DNA from: Oppiella nova
Taxonomy: Eukaryota; Arthropoda; Arachnida; Sarcoptiformes; Oppiidae
Reading direction: 5' to 3'
Assembly: GCA_905397405.1 (NCBI GenBank)
Contig: CAJPVJ010000179.1
Coordinates: forward strand, 4,319 to 33,946
DNA: 29,628 nucleotides
Shown here: positions 18,795-28,865 of the stretch, in pieces
Numbering within the stretch: position 1 is the first letter of the stretch
Layout: the number at the start of each line of letters is the position of its first letter
The notes under the pieces: model-generated
What the model was told of the DNA's origin: nothing
Database searches by the model: none
What the model saw: the letters and a program-made list of their open reading frames with translations, nothing else
Translations under genes and position numbers: made by a program

Positions 18795-20056
18795 TTACTT
18801 TTTTGATATACTAATATTATTATTGATTACGACAAACATTTCAGTATTATTATTATTATTCGTAAAATATTTCCTAATTAATGTAAAATTCCTAATATTT
18901 GTCAACAAATTCTCGCAAAATCTCGTAACCAATAATACAGAGAATCCAAACCATAGGCTCAATATACTGCCCATTAGGCACAGGTACTCAACAAACGGCG
19001 TTTTCAATGAGATCTCATAGGTGGTGGTGGGCTCGGATGGAAAATCAATTAATATGAGATACCTATGCTTTTGTTGAGGGCTATGATTAACTCGCTCTGT
19101 ACTGTAATCTATTGAATAAAAGTTTTGCATACACTCCACCTTATCATTGCATTCACGATCGCATATGCTATCAATAGTATCCTGTTTATCCACTTTTAAT
19201 TGGTCAATAAAATGTAAACTAGAGTTAACATCAAATGCAAAATAGTGTGATGATACACCGGAATGCCTATCTATAATCTCTCTAAGTTTGCACCGGTATG
19301 TGCACTGGTATCTAGTTTGCCATGAGAAACATTTATCGCTATTAGTAATAGCCTATTACTATTAATCAGTGAATTGTATTTCAATTTCGTTTTACGGTAT
19401 TTCACGAGACAAATGTCACTGTTATTTGTGTTCACGTAAATAAATCTCTTGGTATATATCTCGTATACAGGCTCATTTCTTGAATGTAAATACAGGGTAA
19501 AATAATTATTCATTATCAATGATGTATTGTACAAGGTAATCCCAGCCAAAGCCTTTGTATTCTTGCGGGTGTCCACCAAATACCTGTCCGACGATTCATT
19601 AGCCCATTGCGAGAATATTGTCAAACAGTATTCAAATGTATTTAATGGTGTTTTGTAGTTTGATATTGAGCTACAACTTGCGCTAGACTTTAGTTTGCTT
19701 GGTAAACTACAATATCCAAAACTTTTAAATGTATTCAACATTTTCAATTGCTGTCCGATTGATAGGTTATTAAATTTACCATAATTGAAAGTCTTATTAT
19801 CAGCAAGGTAGTAGTGGTTCTTAAAATGAGCTTTTATGAGTGACCCCTTTTCTATGCATAATGTTAGCGCCGGTAGTTTTATCTGAGATTGTGACTCGTA
19901 TTTGACATTAGTTACAGTTTCATACGAGAAATATATGTAACTAATTGCATACGAATGGTATAGAAAACCACACAAACATAGTAACCGCACAAATTGTTTC
20001 ACTAGTTTATACGCTAATTGTTTATCCATTTTAAAATTTACTAAACTAAGCGCCAT
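18795..20056 (-). pseudogene. DEG/ENaC-family channel gene broken by a 14-bp insertion
   Basis: Full-length paralog of its two minus-strand neighbours. The N-terminal frame (19271-20056) has TM1 with RLLCLCGFLYHSY, LPALTLCIEKG and about 220 ectodomain residues. A 14-bp insertion at 19339-19352 shifts the frame just before the conserved NSDKCF cysteine block and leads to a premature stop. Beyond it the original frame is open to the stop at 18795, with CDRECNDKVECMQNFYS and TM2 SLWFGFS. No other disruption is seen, so the break is recent; it could also be polymorphic or a sequencing error. The paralog-supported start is the Met at residue 10 (MDKQLAYK). Confidence 0.88.
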
Positions 20057-20653
20057 ATCCTAATATAATGTTATTATTATTTGTTAAGTTAGTACTAATT
20101 TAAATCAGTTTATATACTGTTCAATACTGTAATCAGTAGTGTTTAGCAATCAGTATCTGTTCGTACTGGTGTGGAGGTTATTTATTTTTAGCCGTTAAAA
20201 ATTAATAAAACATTGTTATTGTAAGTTTATTATAATGAAATACATTGATGAATATATTATTTATTACACTAACATATAAAATCATTAATTATAATTACAA
20301 TTTTATTGTAATATTGCTACAGAAAAGTTTAATATACTATATGTTTTGATTTAAATATTTACTTATTTAGAAATATGATATTTCTTAAAATATAATATAT
20401 TTCTAAAATAATGGAAAATATAATAATATCAATTTATTAATACAGTAGCAAACAAAGTATTTATGTTAATAAACTAATGTATAATATTACTATTACAATT
20501 GAAGTAATATTATTATCACCTTAACAAATAAATCTATTACAGTACTGTATCATGAATGATATAAATTTGCATAAATTAACAAAATAATCGTATTATTTCT
20601 ATTTTGAATGATACATTGCATACTGTTTATGCAACTAATTATAATTATAATCA
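20057..20653. other. Spacer in the minus-strand channel block
   Basis: Its 20248-20362 portion is homologous to 17951-18065 upstream of the neighbouring gene. Otherwise it is AT-rich without features. Confidence 0.6.
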
Positions 20654-21943
20654 TTAATACGGAAAACTTTTATATCGATACCTAATTGTATTACAATTCT
20701 TATTATTCATTACAATAAACATTTTGTTTCTATAACTGACATAATTATTGTTATTATTAGTGAAATACTTTTTAACAAATGAAATATTTCTCACATTTGA
20801 CAACAAATTCTCACAAAATCTGGTTAACATTAAAATAGAGAACCCAAACCACAAACTACCTATACTGCCAATAAGGCACAGGTACTCGGCGAATGAGGTT
20901 TTCAATGATATTTCATAGGTGGTGGTGGGCTCGGATGGCAATTCAATCATTATGGCATACATGTCCTGTTCACCAAAAATTGTCCCTGTATTGAAATCTA
21001 TTGAATAAAAGTATTGAATGCACTCTACCTTATCACACTCCCTGTCACATATACTATCAATAGCATCCTTATCAGTTACGTCAAAATAACCAACAAAATG
21101 TAGACTTGAATTATAATCATATGTATAGAAGTGCTCATAAGCACCAGAATACCTTTCCCTAACTTCCCTTATCTTGCACCTGTATTCGCACCCATATTTC
21201 GTTTCCGATAGAAAACATTTATTACTATTACTCGTAATCAGCGAATTATACACCAATTTTGTTTTACGGTATCTGACCAAGCAGGCATTACTATTATTTG
21301 TATTCACATAGATAAACCCCTTTGAGTATGGCTCATATATAGGTTCGTTACGTGAATGCAAATAAAGTATAAAATTGTTGCTGGATAATTGTGATGTGTT
21401 GACCAAATTGATAAAAGCTAGAAACCTTTCATTTTTGTCAATATTCACCAAATACCTGTCCGATGATTCATTATCCCATTGCGAGAATAGTGTCACACAG
21501 GAATCCTTTGCATTTAATGTATGCTTATATTGGGATATGGAGTTGCAATGCTGGGGTGAGCTAGTATCATTTCCCAACTTTTGTTTATTATGTACAGAAC
21601 ATGATGAAATGTTTTCAAAAGTCACCAATGCCTCAAATTGTAGTCCAATTGAGAGGTTATTAAATTTGTCTTTATCAAATGTCTTATTAGCATGGTAATA
21701 GTTACTCTTGATATCAGACTTTATGACTGACCCCTTATCCAAGCATATGGTCAGCGCCGGTAATTTAATGAATGTTTGGGACTCGTACTTAACATTAGTT
21801 GTGGTTTCGTATGAGAAATACATGTAACTTATTGTATACGAATGGTATAGAAAACCACACAAACATAACAAACGGACAAATATTTTTAGTAACTTTATAA
21901 TTAATTGTTTATCCATTTTAAAACTTATTAGATTATCTAACAT
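20654..21943 (-). CDS. DEG/ENaC-family channel, Gly-Phe-Ser filter, 429 aa
   Basis: Complete intronless channel subunit. The likely start is Met 10 (MDKQLIIK) by alignment with its paralogs. TM1 contains RLLCLCGFLYHSY, and the post-TM1 motif is LPALTICLDKG. The ectodomain has CVTLFSQWDNESSDRYLV, KCFLSETKYGCEYRCK and ICDRECDKVECIQYFYS. TM2 is EYLCLIGSIGSLWFGFS, with the filter Gly-Phe-Ser at 367-369. The Asn-rich, aromatic C-terminal tail ends in RYRYKSFPY, similar to the tail of 16502-17791. The open frame at 21375-21698 on plus is a shadow. Confidence 0.9.
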   Translation of the reverse strand: MLDNLISFKMDKQLIIKLLKIFVRLLCLCGFLYHSYTISYMYFSYETTTNVKYESQTFIKLPALTICLDKGSVIKSDIKSNYYHANKTFDKDKFNNLSIGLQFEALVTFENISSCSVHNKQKLGNDTSSPQHCNSISQYKHTLNAKDSCVTLFSQWDNESSDRYLVNIDKNERFLAFINLVNTSQLSSNNFILYLHSRNEPIYEPYSKGFIYVNTNNSNACLVRYRKTKLVYNSLITSNSNKCFLSETKYGCEYRCKIREVRERYSGAYEHFYTYDYNSSLHFVGYFDVTDKDAIDSICDRECDKVECIQYFYSIDFNTGTIFGEQDMYAIMIELPSEPTTTYEISLKTSFAEYLCLIGSIGSLWFGFSILMLTRFCENLLSNVRNISFVKKYFTNNNNNYVSYRNKMFIVMNNKNCNTIRYRYKSFPY

Positions 21944-22892
21944 GTTTTATGCTATTTACAATGATAATAGCAGTCAAATAGCTTAATATATTTTAGTCAT
22001 TTAGTTTAATATATTATTTTATTACATAACAATATTACTACTACATCGAAAACTTAGGATGCATATATAATATAATTTATTGCATTAATAGTTAAAATTA
22101 TAAAGTATAATTAAGTTTTGTTATATGCAACAGGAAAAATATACTGTACAGTTATTATAATTTTTAGCCTAACTGTAATACAGTATACAGTACTTGTTAT
22201 TTTATATTTATTGATTTTAATTTTTATAAACATAATTAATTAAATTTTCTTATTGCAAAATATATTATATTTAGAACTAGAAATAATATTATGTTTATTT
22301 TTAAAGAAAAATTTTATAAATCTAGCTAGAGTAATATATAGCCTCTAAGATTTCATGTATTCAATTAAATCAAAATTAAGTCATATTTTGTAATTTACAT
22401 TTAATTGACCAATTAATTAATATATAAATATAACTACAATTATACTCATTTGATAATTAAGACGTCAATTTATAATAAACCAGGACATTGCATGCACACA
22501 AGACGTTCAAATGGTTTTGAAAATACTTTATTTTATGATTTATGATTTTATATTTCTATATTTAATTGTCTTTTCAGAAATGCATTAATTTGTCATTATT
22601 GTATAATGCTGCAAATACAGTACTACTATACAGTTTACTGATATATCGATATGTACTGAACTAAAATCGATGGTAACTTATTATATTAATGCCTTTTTAT
22701 TTAAGAATTATTATTTGTTTTGGTAATATTATAAATAGTTGCATAACTATAATTGTAGTGTCAACCATATTTTTTAAAAACATTAATTTAAAATTTCATA
22801 AAATAGATATTGTATTTATATACGCATTAATTCAGTATTTTGAAGTAAACTACCATATTCAATCTGATTTTATTTAAATTATATAATTAATA
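21944..22892. other. AT-rich spacer
   Basis: Divergent intergenic region between the minus-strand channel and the plus-strand receptor. The small frame 22689-22877 is hydrophobic but low-complexity, and I do not support it as a gene. Confidence 0.55.
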
Positions 22893-24119
22893 ATGCATTG
22901 TATTGTTCGTATCAAGAATTTATTTAAAAATGTGCGTGAGCAAAACGTCAGTGTATCCAATGGTCTAACAAAATTTGAGACGTTTTGCAGGAAAACCTAT
23001 CCATTATTATGTGAAACCTATGATGACTACGATAATAATCATTTCAAAACTAGCCGGATCATAATCATATCAATTATACGTTTGAGTGCACTATTATTTT
23101 CCCTGAGGTTTTTCATATGTGCATTTAATAACAGTCCGTTAATTACTTACATAATGTCTAATCCGAGTCATACACTGGGCAATGAGCGTATGGTATCAGG
23201 GTATTTTGCTGTCATCGGGTTATTTATATTTACTAACTTTAGCGTGCTCAACTTGATTGAGTTCAATCACCGTGACTATATGCTCACTTTCATAAACAAA
23301 ATTAGACATGGTAAGACTGGTTATAAACTAAATTATAAAAATCAACGTCGTTTTGGTTACATTACAAACGTGCTAGTTAAACTTATTGTCAATAAGCTAT
23401 ATACACCTACGTATTTATTTATGTTTATGGTAATATCGGCGCATACAATTATAGCTTACATACTTGAACCAGATAAGTATTCATTGTTGAGTGTTATATT
23501 TTGGACTTTTATTACTTTTCTATTCGCTCAGCAATTATTTAATTATGTTATGGCAGGGTCAGTTATGTGGGTATTAGCCATGATTTACATGAAAGCACAA
23601 TTAAACCAGATAAATCGTAAATTTATTAAAGCATTAAGCTCAAGTGACCAAGTTAAGTTCAAAGCTACCATAGAAAATCATTACATTGTTGTCAATGAAG
23701 TTATAGTATTAAATGATCAGTTTATTAAATGGATTATATTTTGTGTATACTTTACCGCAACACCAGCTGTTGATCTAGTAATCTGGCTATGCTTAGACCC
23801 TGGTACTAAATTCTATGGTCGCATAGTGTTTATCATAAATGCCGTTATATTTGTTACCGTATTATTTACCCTGACACTAATGTGCGCCTCATTGTCCAAA
23901 CGTGTGCATAAATGTCGACCACTTTTACACCGGTTTTTATTTATGCCAAACCTTTCGCTCAGAAATCGTATGAAAGTCTTGTACTTCAATGACCTGTTGT
24001 CGGGTCCGGACATCACTTTCTATTGTCTCGATTTGTTTCCAATGAATTTCCACGAGTTTTACAACTATTGCTGTCAGTTTGTCGTCATTTATATACTCAT
24101 TGTCCAGAACTTTGTTTGA
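22893..24119 (+). CDS. Gustatory-receptor-like 7TM protein, intronless, 408 aa
   Basis: Likely member of the arthropod gustatory receptor (insect chemoreceptor) superfamily: seven-helix, ligand-gated cation channels of chemosensory neurons. Seven hydrophobic segments lie at about residues 53-75, 100-124, 170-192, 200-234, 278-300, 306-332 and 388-407. The C-terminal part has the family layout: a basic loop (SKRVHKCRPLLHRF), an amphipathic stretch (RMKVLYFNDLLSGPDITF), CLDLFPMNFHEF, then a final helix with YCCQF where the TYxxxxxQF signature is expected. The size is typical (about 350-450 aa). The start Met precedes a 50-residue cytosolic N-terminus. It is the only non-channel receptor here, and its 3' end is the parent type of the relics at 10130 and 12430. 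A small-family 7TM receptor outside the GR clade is less likely. Confidence 0.78.
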   Translation: MHCIVRIKNLFKNVREQNVSVSNGLTKFETFCRKTYPLLCETYDDYDNNHFKTSRIIIISIIRLSALLFSLRFFICAFNNSPLITYIMSNPSHTLGNERMVSGYFAVIGLFIFTNFSVLNLIEFNHRDYMLTFINKIRHGKTGYKLNYKNQRRFGYITNVLVKLIVNKLYTPTYLFMFMVISAHTIIAYILEPDKYSLLSVIFWTFITFLFAQQLFNYVMAGSVMWVLAMIYMKAQLNQINRKFIKALSSSDQVKFKATIENHYIVVNEVIVLNDQFIKWIIFCVYFTATPAVDLVIWLCLDPGTKFYGRIVFIINAVIFVTVLFTLTLMCASLSKRVHKCRPLLHRFLFMPNLSLRNRMKVLYFNDLLSGPDITFYCLDLFPMNFHEFYNYCCQFVVIYILIVQNFV

Positions 24120-24750
24120 AAACATTTATTTTAATCTCGAGTTACATAATTAATATTATTATAATTATATTACTGAGCACATATAGGTAACTATATTTAT
24201 TATATGGTAAATTACATTCAAACTATATGATCATTTAATTGTTTATAAATCTAAATATTGTGTTTTAATCTTCAATATAAAAATCTTAACGACATCACAT
24301 AACATTGCGTGAGTGAATGTTAATAAACACATAATTGCTATATTTTTGAATGGTTAATAAATTAATGTTTACTAATGACATACTACCCCTGTTAACAGCA
24401 TACATGTATTACATACCTCGGTAACTATTATAATTAATCAAAGTTAGAAACAATCGAAACACATAATAAAATTGTTTTGTAATAATTAAATAAAACATAT
24501 ATAAATATACATTTATATTTAACAATTAAATTATAATATTTAATTTACAATTTTATTTCAAAAAGTTTAAAAACATCTTAAAATATAAAACAAAGTTATT
24601 AAACATTAGCTTAAGAAATATAATATCAAATGAACTTGCTAATCCAAAAAAACAATCATAATAGTAATTTTAAAATTCAAATTTTATTACATATTAAACT
24701 AAAAGGATGTTACACAGTTTTATATACTATATTAGTAAGCATGCTACTAA
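24120..24750. other. AT-rich convergent intergenic spacer
   Basis: Lies between the 3' ends of the receptor (plus) and the nitroreductase (minus). No gene or structured repeat is seen. Confidence 0.6.
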
Positions 24751-25471
24751 TTACGGATCATTATCCACATAATTGTCCCTGAATGCAAATAACTTGGTCG
24801 AATTCCTGGGTGTAATAGTTTTCGGGGTTTTCCTACTTTTGTTATCCGGGTTCTTACCGATGGCTATAATAACATTTATGGTCTGCCTCTCAGTCGTCAC
24901 ATTGAGGGCGGCGTACGTGTCGTCGAAATGAATGCCTGCCATCGCCACCGCTGAATATCCCCGACCGGCCGCCTCGAGGGCCAGTAGGGTGTAGGCCGAC
25001 CCGGCGTCAAATACTTTGTCAGGGAGGGGTAGCTTAAAACCTTTGTACAGCTCATAGTTAGCCAGCACCTGGATGACCAGGGCTGATGATTTGTTGGCCC
25101 ATATTTGGTTCGAGGTCTCCAATAAGACCGCAAATTCGTTGAATCGGGGCGTATCCCGAAGTGCGTACACATAACGCCAGGGCTGGGTGTTTATCCACGA
25201 CGGTGCCCATCGGGTGGCCTCAAATAGGGACAGTAGGTCTGACTCGGGTATGGGTTCGCCGGTGAACTCTCGCTGTGATGACCGGTCGGCTATGAGTGGG
25301 TGTATCACGTGTTCCGGTTTACGGGCCTATGTTTGAAAATTATTGCGATAAGGTGGTTTAATTTTTATTTTTTAAATAAATTACCTTTTCAATGTCAGTG
25401 TCATATTTGTCGTCCTCCAGTGAGAATGTACTTGTTAATAAAATACTAGCCAATATTATTATTGCAAACAT
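24751..25471 (-). CDS. Secreted nitroreductase-family (FMN) protein, two exons, 220 aa
   Basis: Exon 1 is 25385-25471 and exon 2 is 24751-25326. The 58-bp phase-0 intron has AAG|GTAATT and CATAG|GCC borders. Exon 1 encodes 29 residues: a signal peptide (MFAIIILASILLTSTFS) and a short acidic linker. Exon 2 is a bacterial-type nitroreductase domain (PF00881 type) that uses FMN and NAD(P)H. Visible motifs are the FMN-phosphate-binding RSSQREF, then WAPSWINTQPWRYVYA, the segment DAGSAYTLLALEAAGRGYSAVAMAGI, and INVIIAIGKNP near the end. Domain length (about 185 aa) is normal. Exon 2 is far more GC-rich than the surrounding DNA. A prokaryotic-type enzyme with a eukaryotic intron and secretion signal suggests an old horizontal transfer. 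The substrate is unknown; detoxification or digestion of xenobiotics is a guess. Confidence 0.85.
25327..25384 (-). other. 58-bp spliceosomal intron
   Basis: Canonical GT-AG intron on minus, AT-rich, between Lys29 and Ala30 codons of the nitroreductase gene. It separates the signal peptide exon from the enzyme exon. Confidence 0.85.
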
Positions 25472-26280
25472 AATAAACAATAATTTATAATTATTTTCAA
25501 TTTACAATTAAAAATCTTTATTTAACTAATATTATTACTTGTAAAGTTATGCACTACATTATATATATATAATTTTGTCGGAAATTCACTAGGTCAAACA
25601 TTTGTTTTTAATGATTATGAGCTGGACTTTGTCAAACGGTTACAGTAATGTATAGTTATAATTACATGATCGGTACTTGTTTATTTATTTATAAATTATA
25701 CATTTTAAATTGGGTTTATTTATTAATTATGATAATGTTAAATATATTCGATTAATATTAACGGAATTTATTTTTAATTTCACTAATATGTCAATGTTAT
25801 ATTTATTTTTAAAATACTGTTTTTATTAACTATAAATAATTATTAAATTAGTATATTTGCACCTTTCATACTATCTGCACTAAATGTGTCAGGTACTAAT
25901 CATCATATCATCATATGGTAAGCTATCATCATATTTTACGGGCACATGTGTATTTAGACATGTGGCAGAGATTTTATTTTTAAAATGTAATAGATAAAAT
26001 AAATATTAAATTATGAAATAATTATCGAAATATTACCCGTGGTATTACTCTAACATTTTGCCATAAAATATATTTTTATACTATTAATTTTATTATTATT
26101 AATTTAGTTAATTATGGGCATCGATTAATATAATTATAAACATATTCTGTAACAAATAAAATAATCATCATAATCGTTAGTTACGCTTCATTTTATATAA
26201 AATAATTAGCATAATAAAAAAACTGTATTATAATTTTTAAATTTACAGTATTGTAAAACAAACCTTTTTCTAACAAATCT
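25472..26280. other. AT-rich spacer
   Basis: Upstream of the nitroreductase gene and downstream of the truncated channel pseudogene. No gene is seen. Confidence 0.55.
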
Positions 26281-27398
26281 TTATAATATTCTCGATAGCA
26301 TTAAACCATTTGATTGCATTTTGCTTTGCAGCCAATTTTTGTATCCAAGTAAATTTTTGTTTACGACAAAACTTTTATTACATGTCGTATCGTAACATTG
26401 AAACCTATAGTTATATTGATAATTAGTATTTTTAACTAGATTATCAAATATGCATTTCGTAGAACAATCATCCCTGGACATATCATTTGGGCACTGACCC
26501 CGCGGATTGAATGTATATTTTATAACAGTTTTGTGATAATTGATAACGACACGGTTATTATTAACAAAAATTAGTTGCTTGGAGTTGCTAGTAACATCTA
26601 TTACCTTGGAACCACTTGAATGTATGTCAACTCCAGCTACTAAAGTAACATGTTTGTTAAACACTATGTCGGAAGATGACCGACTATGGCCAGAATTTAT
26701 TGAAATTTTAAACTTTAACTAACCTTTCAATATAATATTGAAATATCTAAAAATTATTTTTCTAACTTTAACCACTAATGAACATTAGTGGTTAAAGTTA
26801 GAAAAATAATTTTTAGATATTTTAATATTATATTGAAAGCTTAGTTTATGCTGGTAATGGTATAAAATTTTGTTGATAGTCGGTCAATCTTCCGACATCC
26901 TCTTTAATTGTAATTCTTGATCCTTTATTTATTTTTAATGAAATATTAGTATTATAATCCGAAAATAATGTAATACAATAAAATGCCCAATCCATTGATA
27001 CCTTATATTTTGTATACAATACTGAAAGATTCCAATACCAAGGACACTTATTAAGCAATATAACCATGAACTTTCTGATAATATAGAATCAAATTGTTCA
27101 TTAATCGGGAGATTATAAAATTTAGCAAAATTATTGTAAGTTTGGTTGTTATATTTTAATAGTTTCTGTTAACAAATATAATACTTATACATATTGTTAT
27201 GGCCGGTATTGGGCTGTTGTCCTCAAAGTCGTAACTCACATAAGACGTGGTTTGGTATGAAAAGTACAGTTCACTCATAGTGTACATCAGATTCAAACAT
27301 CCCGTCAAACATAATATTTGACAAAATATTTTTAAAATGTTTTTAATTAATTTATTCATAATTAAAATTAAATGTTTGACAATCTGTCTTAAATCCAA
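26281..27398 (-). pseudogene. DEG/ENaC-family channel pseudogene with MITE insertion
   Basis: Close relative of the intact gene at 27699-28865. The N-terminal piece (start probably 27359, MNKLIKNILK) holds TM1 and SPIPAITIC. A short indel near 27160 shifts the frame, and another lies near 27050. The frame resumes as YTKYKVSMDWAFYCITLFSD, then a snap-back MITE (26666-26898) interrupts the ectodomain. It resumes again through RGQCPNDMSRDDCSTKC and CYDTTCNKSFVV. A 2-bp deletion near 26357 shifts the frame again, and homology stops at about 26281, so the last 90 or so residues, including TM2 and the pore, are absent. It is not a functional channel. Confidence 0.92.
26666..26898. mobile_element. 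Snap-back (foldback) MITE, about 233 bp
   Basis: Both ends carry ATGTCGGAAGAT followed by GACCGACTAT, in inverted orientation and differing by one inserted base. The centre is an almost perfect palindrome: arms 26724-26780 and 26783-26839 match at 56 of 57 positions around a 2-base loop. Comparison with the uninterrupted paralog at 27699-28865 shows the whole block is extra sequence. No transposase and no clear target-site duplication were found, so the superfamily is open. Confidence 0.87.
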
Positions 27399-27698
27399 TA
27401 ATGTAAGTTAGAATATTTTTATGTTTTCAGATATGCAACTAGGCAAATTAAAAATATGAATAACAGAGTTGCATAATACAGCTATACTAAATGATGTTTT
27501 AAAAATAGTATTGTATATCCATTAAAATAATGGTTTTAATACACTTAATGTAAATTACATGTACTTTTAAAACAATAACATTTTAATAGCTCAAATTCTT
27601 AATATAACTTTATAACTTTTTAATTTCAATTTAAATTATCCATTTAAAGGTCAATAAACTAAGTGATTAACAAATTGCAATAATATTTTAGTTTATCA
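27399..27698. promoter_or_regulatory. Spacer with conserved 5' flank of the divergent channel pair
   Basis: 27405-27490 is homologous to 28909-29000, the flank of the paralog. Shared pieces include GAATATTTxTATG, AGATATGCA, CTAGGCAAA and CATAATACAGCTAT. Because it lies just upstream of both start codons it may include promoter sequence, but recent duplication alone could explain the match. The remainder is the 3' flank of the next gene. Confidence 0.4.
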
Positions 27699-28865
27699 TT
27701 ATTTAGATAAAATATGTCTAATATTGATTTTGCGATTATATTTTACAATAAAAATATTATTTCTCTGGATTAAAGTGTTGTAAGTTTTATGAAACCAATT
27801 TGTAATTAAATAAAAATTAATTTTTGAAAATATTTTTTGAATAAATTCCGTAAACATAATGATTGAGAATCCAAACCATAGACTCACAACACTTGCCATA
27901 AGACACACGTATTCCTCGGCAGACATCTTAAGGGATATCTCATCCATAATAAATGGCTGATCTACCGGTGCAATCATTACTGAGAGGGGTTTATTAGGTA
28001 TCACTTTTGCCACGTCTGTCCGATAATATTCTCGATAGCATTCAACCATTTGTTTGCATTTTACTTTGCAGTCAATTTTTGTATCCAAGTATATTTTTGT
28101 GTTTACGACAAAACTTTTATTACATGTTGTGTCGTAACATTGAAACAAATAATTGTAATTTGCAGACATTTTGAATATATTATCAAATATGCATTTTTCA
28201 ATCCAATCATCCCTGGACATATCATATAGACACTGACCCCGCGGATTAAATGTATATTTTATAACAGTTTTGTTATAATTAATTGAGACAGATCTATTAT
28301 TAACAACAATAAATTGGTTGTAGTTGCTAGTAACTTCTATTACCGGTGAACTACTTGAATGTATGTAAACTCCTGCTACTACATTAACATGTTTATCAAA
28401 TTCAATAATAATGCTTGATCCTTTATTTATTTTTAATGAAATGTTAGTATTATAATCTGAAAATAGCGTAATACAATAAAATGCCCAACTTATAGATACC
28501 TTATATTTAGTGTAAAATGAACAATGCTTTAAAATTCCAGTACGAGTACTTATATAGCAATGTAACCATGAACTTTTTGGTGATATAGTATCAAATTGTT
28601 TATTAATCGGTAATTTATTAAATTGCACATAATTATTATAAGTCTGATTGTAATGTTTTAATAGTTTCGCTGTTAATAAATATATTTTAGGTATACATAG
28701 TGTTATGGCCGGTATTGGGCTGTTGTCCTCATAGTCGTAACTAACATAAGACGTGGTTTGGTATGAAAAGTACAGTTCACTCATAGTGTACATCTGATAC
28801 AAACATCCCGTCAAACATAACATTTGACAACATATTTTAAAAATGTTTTTAATTAATTTACTCAT
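27699..28865 (-). CDS. DEG/ENaC-family channel, divergent subtype, 388 aa
   Basis: Complete intronless channel subunit, shorter and more diverged than those in the main array. TM1 includes CQMLCLTGCLYQMY, followed by SPIPAITLCIPK (post-TM1 motif). The conserved WAFYCITLFSDYN corresponds to the YCxTLFSQW block of the other genes. The ectodomain cysteines are arranged as RGQCLYDMSRDDWIEKC, QCYDTTC and CKVKCKQMVECYREYY. TM2 is EYVCLMASVVSLWFGFS with the Gly-Phe-Ser filter at 332-334. The cytosolic tail is basic. The first Met precedes TM1 by only a few residues, as expected from the pseudogene alignment. It may have been the source of 26281-27398 or a sister of it. Confidence 0.88.
   Translation of the reverse strand: MSKLIKNIFKICCQMLCLTGCLYQMYTMSELYFSYQTTSYVSYDYEDNSPIPAITLCIPKIYLLTAKLLKHYNQTYNNYVQFNKLPINKQFDTISPKSSWLHCYISTRTGILKHCSFYTKYKVSISWAFYCITLFSDYNTNISLKINKGSSIIIEFDKHVNVVAGVYIHSSSSPVIEVTSNYNQFIVVNNRSVSINYNKTVIKYTFNPRGQCLYDMSRDDWIEKCIFDNIFKMSANYNYLFQCYDTTCNKSFVVNTKIYLDTKIDCKVKCKQMVECYREYYRTDVAKVIPNKPLSVMIAPVDQPFIMDEISLKMSAEEYVCLMASVVSLWFGFSIIMFTEFIQKIFSKINFYLITNWFHKTYNTLIQRNNIFIVKYNRKINIRHILSK

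Noticed and set aside
22689-22877. 62-codon hydrophobic frame just upstream of the receptor gene
   Set aside because: Separated from the receptor by a stop, low complexity, and the receptor already has a complete N-terminus and seven membrane segments.
24897-25172. 91-codon frame inside the nitroreductase exon
   Set aside because: A frame shadow created by the higher GC content of the exon; it has no family features.
24751-25326. Bacterial contaminant contig segment explaining the nitroreductase
   Set aside because: An upstream signal-peptide exon joins in frame across a canonical GT-AG intron and AT-rich host-like DNA flanks both sides, so it is part of the host genome.
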